Shown here: piece after piece, positions 22,776 through 31,423 of the stretch | Layout: each line of letters begins with the position of its first letter | Numbering within the stretch: the stretch's first letter is position 1 | Assembly: GCA_021797635.1 (NCBI GenBank) | Contig: JAJZZI010000163.1 | Location: 1-32,401 of the forward strand | DNA: 32,401 nt | Direction: 5' to 3' | From: Bacillota bacterium | GTDB lineage: Bacteria > Bacillota > Sulfobacillia > Sulfobacillales > Sulfobacillaceae | Notes under the pieces: generated by a model | Database searches by the model: none | What the model saw: the letters and a program-made list of their open reading frames with translations, nothing else | Told to the model about the DNA's origin: nothing | Translations under genes and position numbers: made by a program

Positions 22776-24008
22776 CTAGACCTCCCCTGGGGAAGGTGGC
22801 TTTGCCCAGCGTTGATTAGGAATCAAGGGAAACCAATCCGGTCGCGAAGGGTCACGGTCGTAGGGGTAGTCGCCTAACCGCCGATATTCCTCGGCGTACC
22901 GCGCCACCTTGGCCTGATCGAGCCGCACTCCCAGCCCAGGCCCTGAGGGAACGGCGATCCTGCCGCCTTGGTAGTGCATTTTTCCGCCCTGGATCACATC
23001 ATCCTCTAGGTGGTGGTAGTGGGCGTCGGCGGCCATGGTGGCGTTGGGCAGCACCGCGCCCAGATGCAGCATGGTGGCCAATTGGATGCCCAGTTCTCCC
23101 GACGAATGGACGCCGATAGAATATTGAAAGGTTTCGCAGACTTGGGCCGCCTTGATGCAGGCGCGGATTCCTCCCCAAAAGGTCGTATCGAGCAGAATGA
23201 CGTCGACGGCCGGATTCAAAATGTTTTCGGCCAACTGTTCAAAGTTGACCACCACGGTGTTGGTGGCCAAGGCCAGGCCCACCGCCTGCCGCACTCGGCG
23301 CATGCCATTTAAGCCCCAGGTCGGATCCTCGAGGTAGTCGTTATTCAAGTCGAAAATCGCTCGGCCGAAGCGAATCGCGTCTTCTACTGAGAGCGCGGCA
23401 TTGGGATCGTAGCGCAACCGATCCTCGGGAAAGGCGGCGGCGAGCGCACGATAGGCGGAAAGCTCATATTCCGGAGCAAAGACTCCGCCCTTGAGCTTGT
23501 GCGTCGAAAAACCATGACGCGCCTTCAAATCGCGGGCATGGGCCACCAATTGTTCCGTGGTTTGAACTTCACCGCGCCCGCTGGTGGCATTAGGCAGCCG
23601 AAAGAATAAATAGCTGGCAAAAGGAACGGAATCTCTTAGCTTGCCGCCCAGCAGTTGATATACCGGCACTCCCAGTTTCTGCCCGATGATATCTAAGCAG
23701 GCAAATTCAATAGCGGCGGCAAGCTGAGTGCGGTTGTTATAGAGGCTCGCCGTAGGATTGGCGATTTTAAAGCGCAGCTCTTCCAGACTAAAGGGATCGT
23801 GCCCCACGAGATACGGTTTTAAGCCTTGAAAGGCAGCCTGCGCTCCTTGACCGCCGCCCCCCATTTCTCCCAGACCGATAATGCCTTCATCGGTCTCGAC
23901 CTCCACTAATGTACGCACGAAACGGCCCCAATGCGCTCCATTGCTATGCAATAGCGGCGCCTCGAGCGGCATGGACACCGTCGTCGCCCTGATGTCTGAG
24001 ATGTACAT
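22776..24008 (-). CDS. Glucarate-dehydratase-like enolase superfamily enzyme
   Basis: This 410-residue protein fits the glucarate dehydratase group of the enolase superfamily. The K-x-K motif is in THKLKGGV, metal ligands are the Asp and Asn of RYDPNAAL and the Glu of YLEDP, and the second-half catalytic His is in HSSGELGI. The Asp of [11 protein letters not shown] precedes it, as in the family's His-Asp dyad. The family dehydrates D-glucarate (or idarate) to 5-dehydro-4-deoxy-D-glucarate. The canonical T-N-M segment reads TNTVVVN, so substrate range may differ. The ATG has AGGAGG 7 nt upstream. Adjacency to GH67 suggests it acts on a glucuronate-derived acid. Confidence 0.75.
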   Translation of the reverse strand: MYISDIRATTVSMPLEAPLLHSNGAHWGRFVRTLVEVETDEGIIGLGEMGGGGQGAQAAFQGLKPYLVGHDPFSLEELRFKIANPTASLYNNRTQLAAAIEFACLDIIGQKLGVPVYQLLGGKLRDSVPFASYLFFRLPNATSGRGEVQTTEQLVAHARDLKARHGFSTHKLKGGVFAPEYELSAYRALAAAFPEDRLRYDPNAALSVEDAIRFGRAIFDLNNDYLEDPTWGLNGMRRVRQAVGLALATNTVVVNFEQLAENILNPAVDVILLDTTFWGGIRACIKAAQVCETFQYSIGVHSSGELGIQLATMLHLGAVLPNATMAADAHYHHLEDDVIQGGKMHYQGGRIAVPSGPGLGVRLDQAKVARYAEEYRRLGDYPYDRDPSRPDWFPLIPNQRWAKPPSPGEV

Positions 24009-24054
24009 TAAGTGGCCTCCTGACCGCTTGGGTCGATAGATAGCTGGACGAATG

Positions 24055-25041
24055 CTAAAACGTCACCATGGTTTTGAGCACGCGAAGGTAGCTTTTTTCC
24101 GCTAAGTATTGGGAAAGCTGGTCCACGGAAATCCCATGCTGGGTAAATGGTTCAAGCCGCTGGCGGTAGCGGCGAATCAGATGGATGGCTGCAGGAAAGG
24201 TATTGGCATAGCGAAAGATCCCCTGCACCGACCATCCTCGAGTGGAAATCTTGAGCCCGTTGAGCTGCATGTCACCCTCCTCGCCAAGGCCCACCAAGAC
24301 CAACGTGCCCCCGCGAGCCAAATGGTCCTGGGCAAAGCCAAGCCCTCCCGCCGATCCGCTGCACTCGATGACCACGTCATAGTCACGGTGCGGGCGCGTT
24401 TCGATTAGGTGGGCGTTGAACCCCATCTCGGCCGCCTGGTCCACGCGATCGCGCCGCACATCAAAAAGTTGCACGTCGCCCCCCTGCCCTTCCGCCGCCA
24501 GCGCGGTCAGCACCCCCACCGGCCCAGCACCCACCACCGCCACGGTCATGCCTAGAGCGATGCCTGCCCTTCGGACAGCGTACACCCCGACGGACAGGGG
24601 CTCTGCCAAGGCCGCCTGCTTTGAATCCAAGCCTTCGGCCAAAAAGGTATAGGCCGCTGGGTGGAGCACATATTCGGCCAAGGCTCCGTCGACGGGAGGC
24701 GTGGCAAAAAACTTGACCTCGGCGCATAGATTGTAATCTCCCCGTCGACAGGGGTGGCAAAGGCCGCAGGGAAGTCCCGGTTCTAAAGCGACCACCGCTC
24801 CCACGGGCAACTCCACCCCGTCGCCTACGCCGTCAATGGTCCCCCCGACCTCGTGTCCTAAGACCATCGGGGCCTTTAGCACAAAGTCCCCAATTCGCCC
24901 GTGCGTATAATAATGCACATCAGATCCGCATAGCCCCACCGCCCCCACTTTGACCCTCACGTACCCCTGGGGAATGGACTCCGGGGCACGAACTTCCTCA
25001 ATCACCAGATCGCCCTTTGCCCGCAGCACCGCTGCCTTCAT
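24055..25041 (-). CDS. Zinc-dependent polyol dehydrogenase (xylitol/sorbitol type)
   Basis: This 328-residue medium-chain dehydrogenase has the polyol-dehydrogenase signature [20 protein letters not shown] and GHE for the catalytic zinc, and the structural zinc cysteines in [15 protein letters not shown]. The cofactor loop is GAGPVG. Such enzymes convert xylitol to xylulose or L-iditol to sorbose with NAD. The ATG at 25041 has GGGGAG 6 nt upstream. A longer in-frame GTG start at 25059 is unsupported. A TATAAT element lies about 65 nt upstream, so it may be the first gene of a subtranscript. It could link xylitol or another polyol to xylulose in this locus. Confidence 0.8.
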   Translation of the reverse strand: MKAAVLRAKGDLVIEEVRAPESIPQGYVRVKVGAVGLCGSDVHYYTHGRIGDFVLKAPMVLGHEVGGTIDGVGDGVELPVGAVVALEPGLPCGLCHPCRRGDYNLCAEVKFFATPPVDGALAEYVLHPAAYTFLAEGLDSKQAALAEPLSVGVYAVRRAGIALGMTVAVVGAGPVGVLTALAAEGQGGDVQLFDVRRDRVDQAAEMGFNAHLIETRPHRDYDVVIECSGSAGGLGFAQDHLARGGTLVLVGLGEEGDMQLNGLKISTRGWSVQGIFRYANTFPAAIHLIRRYRQRLEPFTQHGISVDQLSQYLAEKSYLRVLKTMVTF

Positions 25042-25106
25042 CTTCGACTCCCCTCTCACCTAATGGCCCCATCGACCCGCTGGCCGTCCCTGGTGCATCC
25101 TCTTTC

Positions 25107-25137
25107 ATTATAGACGTTGGCCGTGGAACCATTTGAA
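25107..25137 (-). promoter_or_regulatory. Possible internal promoter before the polyol dehydrogenase
   Basis: A perfect TATAAT (25112-25107, minus) sits 19 bp after TTCAAA, a weak -35. It could give the downstream dehydrogenase-enolase-GH67 genes separate expression from the hydrolase genes upstream. Confidence 0.35.
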
Positions 25138-25139
25138 CC

Positions 25140-26543
25140 CTAGTTGCCGATCCGCCCGACGAAGGTCGTGACACTCATGGGCGAAAGCTTCGCCCATAGC
25201 CTGCCCGAAGTGACCACCCGTCCCGGCCCCTTGGCGAGATTTTGGCTGGCGGAGGTCACGAAAGGCGTCGCCACCCTAACTCCCTGGGGCAGTCCGGCAA
25301 GGGCGTAGGTTCTAGGGGCGTGGTTGGCGTTAATCACCACCACCGCGAATTGACCCGTCTTGGTATCCTTATAGGCCGACATGGAAATGCCTGGTGCGGG
25401 ATGGACGGACGATCCCACGCGCACGTAGCCCGGTCGAATAAAGCGGCTGAAATTGCCCAGCGTGTAGAGGCGCTTGTTGGCCACGTAGCCCGACGTGCCC
25501 ATGAGATTGATCAGCCCCTCATTGTCATTGGTTTGCCCGTTGACCAACCACCAATAGTTCCAGACGCTCACATTAGCGACGGTCAGATACTGATTGACGG
25601 TTTGGGCCACTGAAATACCGTTGGTCATAGAGGGATCTTCCGGGGTAAAGGTGGAATACTCCGTCTCCCAGATTTGCTTTCCCTCTTTTTGAGCGACGCT
25701 TAAGGGTGCAATCGTGCCACCATAGCCATGGGCGGCGACAATCGACACGTATTTAGACGCCGCCTTGTCTCGTAAAGTGGGCAGGGCGTACTGCTCGCCC
25801 CAGAACGATTGCTCAGGCATGATGATCTTGGCTTTGACCCGTTTTTGCGCGAACACCGGTCCCAAATCGTTCTTGATAAAGGTGTTAAATTCGGCCGGAG
25901 TCCAAATCGCGGAATCATAGGTCTGGTTCTGATCGGGCTCATTTTGTACAGAAATGTCCGTAATTCGAACATGAAAATGGCTAAAGTAGCCGTTCACGTA
26001 ATTGGCCAAGTAGACCGCATAGGCATGGTAGTACTGGGGAAGTAGGGTGTTATTGGTCTGGCCGGTGCCGCCAGCAAGCGCGTTATTGGCCTTCATCCAG
26101 GCAGGAGGACTCCAAGGCGTCGCCATCAGTGTCTTGACTCCGTACTTCGCCGCCTGTCGCATCAGCCAAATTTGGGAGTCGGGCAAGATCGACCAATTCC
26201 AGGTACCGGGCGAGGGTTCAATCGTTTGTCCATTGCCTTCTGCCCCACTGCCATCATTGACTAAGCTGCGCACCACGGTGAGCCCAATGCCCTGCTTAGG
26301 CGAAAACAAGAGATTTAAGATCTTGGTGCGGGTGGGTGGTGCAAACGACTCCAGTAGGGCCGCCTGTCCAAAGGCGCCCGATGCCCCAAAGCCTACTATG
26401 ACTTGTTTTTTGACATTCCAACTGATACTGGCGTTCACCTGGGCTTTTGGTGTCGGGGCCTTCTGGCCAAAGACTGCAGGCTCAGCCAAAAAGACTAAGG
26501 CCGCGGCCGACACCACCACCATATTTCGCTTGGTTTGATGCAC
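25140..26543 (-). CDS. Secreted GH30-family glycoside hydrolase (xylanase-like)
   Basis: From the GTG at 26543 the protein has 467 residues. A signal peptide is visible: a basic start, then MVVVSAAALVFLAEPAVFG. The start is chosen because GAAAGGAG lies 8 nt upstream. An upstream ATG at 26621 would extend the N-terminus past this. The catalytic core has acid/base E202 (ISVQNEPD) and nucleophile E295 (IWETEYS). The end FIRPGYVRV then an Ig-like beta-domain is the GH30 pattern. The beta8-alpha8 loop reads YWWLVNGQTNDN and lacks the Arg pair that glucuronoxylanases (XynC type) use to bind glucuronate. Specificity may thus differ. It is the only gene in the run with a visible secretion signal. Confidence 0.85.
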   Translation of the reverse strand: MHQTKRNMVVVSAAALVFLAEPAVFGQKAPTPKAQVNASISWNVKKQVIVGFGASGAFGQAALLESFAPPTRTKILNLLFSPKQGIGLTVVRSLVNDGSGAEGNGQTIEPSPGTWNWSILPDSQIWLMRQAAKYGVKTLMATPWSPPAWMKANNALAGGTGQTNNTLLPQYYHAYAVYLANYVNGYFSHFHVRITDISVQNEPDQNQTYDSAIWTPAEFNTFIKNDLGPVFAQKRVKAKIIMPEQSFWGEQYALPTLRDKAASKYVSIVAAHGYGGTIAPLSVAQKEGKQIWETEYSTFTPEDPSMTNGISVAQTVNQYLTVANVSVWNYWWLVNGQTNDNEGLINLMGTSGYVANKRLYTLGNFSRFIRPGYVRVGSSVHPAPGISMSAYKDTKTGQFAVVVINANHAPRTYALAGLPQGVRVATPFVTSASQNLAKGPGRVVTSGRLWAKLSPMSVTTFVGRIGN

Positions 26544-26613
26544 GATCAATGCTCCTTTCGCTTTTCCATCGAGAAAGTCATCCAATCCGTCCCACCACGA
26601 CCATCCTCTGCGC

Positions 26614-27612
26614 TTAGGCATCCACCTGGTCTAATAGGCGCTTTAAGGCCACTTTTGGCTGGTGCTCCCCATCGAAGAGGAGCGGCCAGTCCTTGCGGCC
26701 CTTGACGGGAAAATCATCCAGCCAATTCTCGTCGTCCGCCACTCCCCAAAGGGTGACCGCGTCGAGCACGGAGGCGTACTCCGTAAAGAGGGCAAAGAGT
26801 TCCCCATAGCGATCTGCCTGTAGGGCAAGACGATCCGGGTCGGGGGATTTTACGTCCGTGGTGCGGTCGTCGGCGTCGTAAAGCGAGATGTCTAATTCGG
26901 TAATTTGGAGGCGAACCCCGAGTGAGGCATAGCGGTCGAGCGCCGCTTTAACATGGTCCAGGTTGATGGTGTTTAGCTTGAAATGGCCCTGCATGCCGAT
27001 GCCATGAATGGGCACCCCCTGATCCAAGAGTTGCTTAACCAATCGATAGATCTTTTCGCGCTTGATCGGGTCGGTCTCATTGTAGTCATTGTAATAAAGC
27101 GCCGCCTGATTATCCGATTCATAGGCGTACCAAAACGCTTGCGCCAGGTAATCCTCACCCACCTGTTTTAGCCAAGGGCTTGGCCGTAAAATCTCATCCC
27201 CGCTATCGGCCACCGCTTCGTTGACCACGTCCCAGCAATAGATTTTGGACTGATAGTGTTTCACCACGGCATGAATATGATGGCGCATGATACCTAGCAT
27301 CTCCGCGCGCGGTCGCTCGCGCCCCTGGTCATCCAAAAACACCCACGAGGGCGTCTGATTGTGCCATACCAACGTATGCCCTCGCATGGCAATACCATGG
27401 CTTGTCGCGAAATCTAAAATGTCATCGGCCTGATCAAAAGAAAAGCTGTCCGGCCGCTTGTGCAACGACTCGAACTTCATTTCATTTTCCGCCGTCACCG
27501 AATTGAAATGTTGAACAATCAAGGGTCCATGACTCTTTATGGTACGATGGTTGACCGCCGCGCCCACTTTAAACCAAGGTGCGTACGCTTTAGCCAGCGA
27601 TGCTTTCCCCAT
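26614..27612 (-). CDS. Intracellular GH10 endo-beta-1,4-xylanase
   Basis: A compact single-domain GH10 enzyme of 332 residues with the TIM barrel and no secretion signal or binding module. The acid/base is E132 (WDVVNEAV) and the nucleophile is E239 (QITELDIS). The conserved HTLVWHNQTPSW and the C-terminal TLWGVADDENWL are present. GH10 enzymes without signal peptides often cut imported xylo-oligomers and aldouronates, preparing them for GH67 and GH3. The ATG at 27612 has AGGAGG 7 nt upstream. It stops at 26614, and the GH30 gene begins 70 nt later. Confidence 0.95.
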   Translation of the reverse strand: MGKASLAKAYAPWFKVGAAVNHRTIKSHGPLIVQHFNSVTAENEMKFESLHKRPDSFSFDQADDILDFATSHGIAMRGHTLVWHNQTPSWVFLDDQGRERPRAEMLGIMRHHIHAVVKHYQSKIYCWDVVNEAVADSGDEILRPSPWLKQVGEDYLAQAFWYAYESDNQAALYYNDYNETDPIKREKIYRLVKQLLDQGVPIHGIGMQGHFKLNTINLDHVKAALDRYASLGVRLQITELDISLYDADDRTTDVKSPDPDRLALQADRYGELFALFTEYASVLDAVTLWGVADDENWLDDFPVKGRKDWPLLFDGEHQPKVALKRLLDQVDA

Positions 27613-27652
27613 GTCCGTCCCTCCTAATTTTTAGACTTCAGGCCAGACATTC

Positions 27653-27685
27653 GGGGAGCGGCGCGATCTTGGCTTCCGGCTCCCC
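27653..27685 (-). other. Stem-loop between GH3 and GH10 genes
   Basis: GGGGAGC and GCTCCCC form a perfect 7-bp stem around a 19-nt loop in the 87-nt gap between the two hydrolase genes. There is no T tract in either direction. It resembles the other gap hairpins of this run and may alter mRNA decay. Confidence 0.45.
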
Positions 27686-27699
27686 AAACGAGGTCCCAG

Positions 27700-30075
27700 T
27701 TAACCCGCGCTGTCCACCGTGATTAGGGCGGAAAACGTCTGACGGGTAAGGGCACGCGCTTCACCCGCTAAATCCACCCCTTGGCTGAGGCGAATATCTG
27801 ACGAGGATGCCCCAATTTGAATCTCAATCTGACCGGGTTCTATCGAAAACTCCATGGCTTCGTTGTAATATCCCAGGAGATCGGCGGCCAGTTCGAAGTG
27901 AACGCGCTTGGCTTCGCCGGGTGCTAAGGGCACTCTGATGAAGCCCAGCAGTTGCTTGACGGGGCGCGTGATGCGTGACACCGGTCGCGCCACATAGATT
28001 TGCACCACTTCATCGCCACCGATATCGCCGACATTGGCCACCTCCACGCTCCCTCGAAGGGTCTCGCCCACGGCCAAGGGGCTTCGCTCCAGTTGCAGGT
28101 TGCCGTACTCAAAGCGGGTGTAGCTTAGGCCGTAGCCGAAGGCGAAAAGGGGGTCTGTGCCCATTTCCACATATTTTCCGTGCCAGTGACTGCGTCCCCC
28201 TGAAGGCTTGTGGTAGTAATATACGGGAATTTGGCCAGCCGAGCGAGGAAACGATATTGGAAGCCGTCCCCCAGGATTGTAATCGCCAAAAAGCACGTCA
28301 GCGACTGCGGGTCCACCTTCTTCGCCGGGAAACCACGCCTCTAAGATAGCGCTGGCGGCCGCGACGACATCGTTTTCTAGGGCCACGGGACGGCCGTTAA
28401 TTAATACCAAGACCACGGGGGTGCCGGTTTGGGCCACGGCACGGATAAGGTCGGCCTGCACCCCAGGCAGGCTCAGATCCACGCGATCGCGCGACTCGCC
28501 ACTGGTGCAGCCCTCGACCAACCCAGCGCGGTCCCCGACGGCAAGCACGGCGACCTCGGCGTGCTTGGCCAACTCCACCGCCTCGGCAAATCCCGAGCGG
28601 TCCTGACTCTGAATGTCGGCTCCCTTGGCATATGAAACCTTGACCTCAGAGCCGGCCCGCTGCTGCAGTGCCTTCAACAAACTCACCATCGGCACCACCT
28701 GATCCTCTAAGCGAAGGTTCTTGGGCAGGGGCGTGTTGAAGACATTGCCGCTGTCGCGCTGGTCAATCAAGGTCTCCACATGGCAGGGATAAGCATAGTC
28801 CCCCACTAAGTTCCGAACGGCGTCCGCATTAGGGCCAATGACGGCAATCGTACGGACCTCAGGCGATAAGGGCAAGGTCTGAAAGTCATTTTTTAATAGC
28901 ACGATCGACTCTTGGGCCGCCTTACGGGCAAGCTTTCGCTGCTGGGGCACGTCAAAGATTACCCTGGCGGCGCCCTCATCGACCATCGGCTGCTCAAACA
29001 GTCCCAGCCGGAATTTCCAACGCAAGACCCGCTTCACCGATACGTCTAACCAAGCGAGAGAATCCGGCGCACTCTCGATCGCCTCGGCCAACGGCTTCGC
29101 ATAATAGTCCCGACTGGGCAGTTCGATATCGACACCGGCCTTTAAGGCCGCCAGCGCAGCGCTCTTGGCTTGCTCGAACAGGTGATGATACGTGTTAAGA
29201 CTGGCTACGGCAAAGTAGTCAGAAACGACTAAGCCTTGAAAACCCCAGGATTTGCGCAATAGTTCGGTCAAGAGCCAAGCATTGGCGTGGCAAGCCACGC
29301 CGTCGAGCTCGTGATAGCCCGGCATGATCGAGGCTAAGCTCTCTTTTTTGACCGCCGCTTCAAAGGGAAACAGAAACACTTCATGCAGCTCGCGCCAAGG
29401 GATATGGGCCGGGGCCCAATTCATGCCTCCTTCCGACTCACCGTATCCCACGAAGTGCTTGCCGGTGGCCATGACCATTTGATGGGCGTCCCCTTTTTGC
29501 AGCCCGCGGACATAATGCATGCCCATCTGCGCCACCAAATAGGGGTCTTCGCCAAACGTTTCTTCGGTGCGGCCCCAGCGCGGATCGCGGGTCACATCCA
29601 ACAGCGGCGCGAGCGCCTGATGGGCGCCCACGGCACGCATCTGGTCGCGCACCACCTGGGCCATATCATGCACCAAATCCACGTCGAAGCTGCTGGCAAT
29701 GCCAATCGTCTGCGGAAAGCATGTCGCATCTTTGGCCATATAACCGCTGCAGGCTTCCTCATGGACTAAGGCGGGTATGCCCAAGCGGGTATGGTCGCGA
29801 AGATAGGCCTGAATTTGATTGGCCATCCGGGCTGACTGCACGGGCCCCAGGTGGCTGGCTCCACCAATACGGGTGATTTGTCCGATGCCAAGGCCCAAGC
29901 GCTCGGTGGCTTCCTGCTCGTCCAAGCTGCCCTCGTCCAGCACTTCGTACACCCAGATGGCATTTAACTGCTGAATCTTCTCTTCAAGCGTCATGCGGCT
30001 CAGTAAATCCTCCACCCGAGCCTCAACCGATGCCGCTTGATCGCGATATAGGGCCGACCGGTTTTCGCTATCCAT
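27700..30075 (-). CDS. GH3 beta-xylosidase/beta-glucosidase with Fn3-like C-terminus
   Basis: This 791-residue protein follows the three-domain GH3 layout. The N-terminal barrel carries KHFVGYGESEGG and the nucleophile D286 (GLVVSDYFAV). Then come the alpha/beta sandwich and a C-terminal Fn3-like domain (about 680-780, ending in a long strand region). R-D-P-R-W-G-R-x-x-E is intact. No signal peptide is present, so it cleaves imported oligosaccharides, most likely xylobiose and xylotriose given its neighbours. Activity on glucosides cannot be excluded. The ATG has AGGAG 7 nt upstream. The gap to xylA is 29 nt. Confidence 0.9.
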   Translation of the reverse strand: MDSENRSALYRDQAASVEARVEDLLSRMTLEEKIQQLNAIWVYEVLDEGSLDEQEATERLGLGIGQITRIGGASHLGPVQSARMANQIQAYLRDHTRLGIPALVHEEACSGYMAKDATCFPQTIGIASSFDVDLVHDMAQVVRDQMRAVGAHQALAPLLDVTRDPRWGRTEETFGEDPYLVAQMGMHYVRGLQKGDAHQMVMATGKHFVGYGESEGGMNWAPAHIPWRELHEVFLFPFEAAVKKESLASIMPGYHELDGVACHANAWLLTELLRKSWGFQGLVVSDYFAVASLNTYHHLFEQAKSAALAALKAGVDIELPSRDYYAKPLAEAIESAPDSLAWLDVSVKRVLRWKFRLGLFEQPMVDEGAARVIFDVPQQRKLARKAAQESIVLLKNDFQTLPLSPEVRTIAVIGPNADAVRNLVGDYAYPCHVETLIDQRDSGNVFNTPLPKNLRLEDQVVPMVSLLKALQQRAGSEVKVSYAKGADIQSQDRSGFAEAVELAKHAEVAVLAVGDRAGLVEGCTSGESRDRVDLSLPGVQADLIRAVAQTGTPVVLVLINGRPVALENDVVAAASAILEAWFPGEEGGPAVADVLFGDYNPGGRLPISFPRSAGQIPVYYYHKPSGGRSHWHGKYVEMGTDPLFAFGYGLSYTRFEYGNLQLERSPLAVGETLRGSVEVANVGDIGGDEVVQIYVARPVSRITRPVKQLLGFIRVPLAPGEAKRVHFELAADLLGYYNEAMEFSIEPGQIEIQIGASSSDIRLSQGVDLAGEARALTRQTFSALITVDSAG

Positions 30076-30104
30076 AACTCACTCCTAATCACCCGGTTGA
30101 GCGC

Positions 30105-31232
30105 TCAACGAGCGCCCAACAGAAGTTCGACCACTAATTGGTCCAATTTTTCGTACTGATAGCCCACCGCTCCCCAGCGCTCGCGGTCAAAGGGTTCCTC
30201 GCTAGCCGACCACTGGGCCAGTTCGCTTAGAATGCCTTGAATCTCCGCATCGCTGGCGAATTTTCGCACCTTGTCCTTCAATATCAGATAGGTCCTCATC
30301 GAGCCCCGAGCGAAGTCCCAAACCCCTTGGGCATCCTCCGTGCGGTACGCGTGCGCATCAAAGTGGCGTGGGCCTTGATATCCCCCATCTTCCAACATTT
30401 TCACGACGTAAAACGCCCCTTTAAGATCGTCCGAGGCAAACCTGAGGTCCTGATCGTAGCGTCCCGGCTTTTGGTCGTTGAGGTCGATGTGGAACAACTT
30501 GCCTGCCTCCAGCGCCTGCCCAATAGAGTGATATGGGTTCAGGCCCGCCATCTTTTCATGGGCAATTTCGGGGTTGACTCCGACCATCTCGGGATGATCT
30601 AAGGTGGCAATGAAGGCTAACATAGCCCCGGTAGTGGCCAGATAGATATCGCTTCGGGGTTCATTGGGCTTGGCTTCCATCGCGATGCGCATGTGGTATC
30701 CGTTGGCTAGGATGTGCTCGGTCAGTTGGTTGACCCCGTCGCGATAGTGCTTCATGGCGTCGCGGGGATCGCGGGCGGCGTCCACCTCGCTGCCCTCTCG
30801 GCCTCCCCAGAGCACGAAGGTGTGGGCACCCAGTTCCTGCCCTAAGTCAATTGCCGCCTTGGCCTTGTCCACTGCATGCCGTCGGATGGGGGCCATGCTC
30901 GAGGTAAACGCGCCATCTTTAAAGACGGGATGATAGAAGAGATTGACCGTGACCATGGGCACGTGCATATCATGATCCGCTAGCGATTTCTTAAAATCTC
31001 GCAAAATATTCTCGCGCTCACTGGCACTAGCACCCAGCGGAATCAAATCGTTGTCGTGCAATGTCACTCCGTAGGCACCTAGTTTCGATAACTGCTCAAC
31101 GGTGACCAGCGGCGACAATGGCGCTCTTACCGCATCCCCAAAGGGATCCCTGCCCTGGTTGCCCACGGTCCATAGGCCGAAGGTAAAGCGGTCGGCCTTA
31201 GTCGGTTGAAACTTATCACTTGGAATCGTCAT
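30105..31232 (-). CDS. xylA: Xylose isomerase, class I (actinobacterial type)
   Basis: This 375-residue enzyme isomerises D-xylose to D-xylulose in the cytoplasm. Active-site residues are present: H59 and D62 (VTLHDNDLIP), metal ligands in MEAKPNEP and VNPEIAHEKM, and the D-x-N-D of HIDLNDQ, with the later DAHAYR. The shorter N-terminus matches class I enzymes. I chose the ATG at 31232 because GGGAGG lies 6 nt upstream. A frame extended to 31265 lacks a site. It is the first gene after the divergent regulator, so it probably opens the operon. A plausible promoter lies at 31310-31339. No xylulokinase gene is seen nearby. Confidence 0.95.
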   Translation of the reverse strand: MTIPSDKFQPTKADRFTFGLWTVGNQGRDPFGDAVRAPLSPLVTVEQLSKLGAYGVTLHDNDLIPLGASASERENILRDFKKSLADHDMHVPMVTVNLFYHPVFKDGAFTSSMAPIRRHAVDKAKAAIDLGQELGAHTFVLWGGREGSEVDAARDPRDAMKHYRDGVNQLTEHILANGYHMRIAMEAKPNEPRSDIYLATTGAMLAFIATLDHPEMVGVNPEIAHEKMAGLNPYHSIGQALEAGKLFHIDLNDQKPGRYDQDLRFASDDLKGAFYVVKMLEDGGYQGPRHFDAHAYRTEDAQGVWDFARGSMRTYLILKDKVRKFASDAEIQGILSELAQWSASEEPFDRERWGAVGYQYEKLDQLVVELLLGAR

Positions 31233-31309
31233 GACTGTCCTCCCTATCGTCTCAAGCCCATCCACCCTAGACCAACCGAACCACGGTCCAAATGGGGCTC
31301 CTGCTAATT

Positions 31310-31339
31310 ACTGTATCACTCGGTAAAATTCCTGCTCAA
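31310..31339 (-). promoter_or_regulatory. Candidate promoter of the xylose-isomerase operon
   Basis: On the minus strand, TTGAGC (31339-31334) and TACAGT (31315-31310) are 18 bp apart, with four matches each to the consensus. This would give a leader of about 70 nt before xylA. Confidence 0.45.
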
Positions 31340-31373
31340 TGTGCAAGTGCTCGGAAATAAATAGGGAAAAGGC

Positions 31374-31402
31374 TTGCGCATCAAGCAAGACTTCAGTTTA
31401 AT
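31374..31402 (+). promoter_or_regulatory. Candidate promoter of the ROK regulator with overlapping dyad
   Basis: TTGCGC (31374-31379) and TTTAAT (31397-31402) are 17 bp apart. An inverted repeat, CTTGC-7-GCAAG (31373-31389), covers the -35 and may be an autoregulatory site. The regulator's own binding there is inference. Confidence 0.45.
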
Positions 31403-31423
31403 TATAGGCGTCAGGAGGCCATC

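Noticed and set aside
26544-26621. GH30 gene starting at ATG 26621
   Set aside because: It overlaps the GH10 stop, its putative ribosome site touches the ATG, and it would put 26 residues before the signal peptide. GTG 26543 has a well-spaced site.
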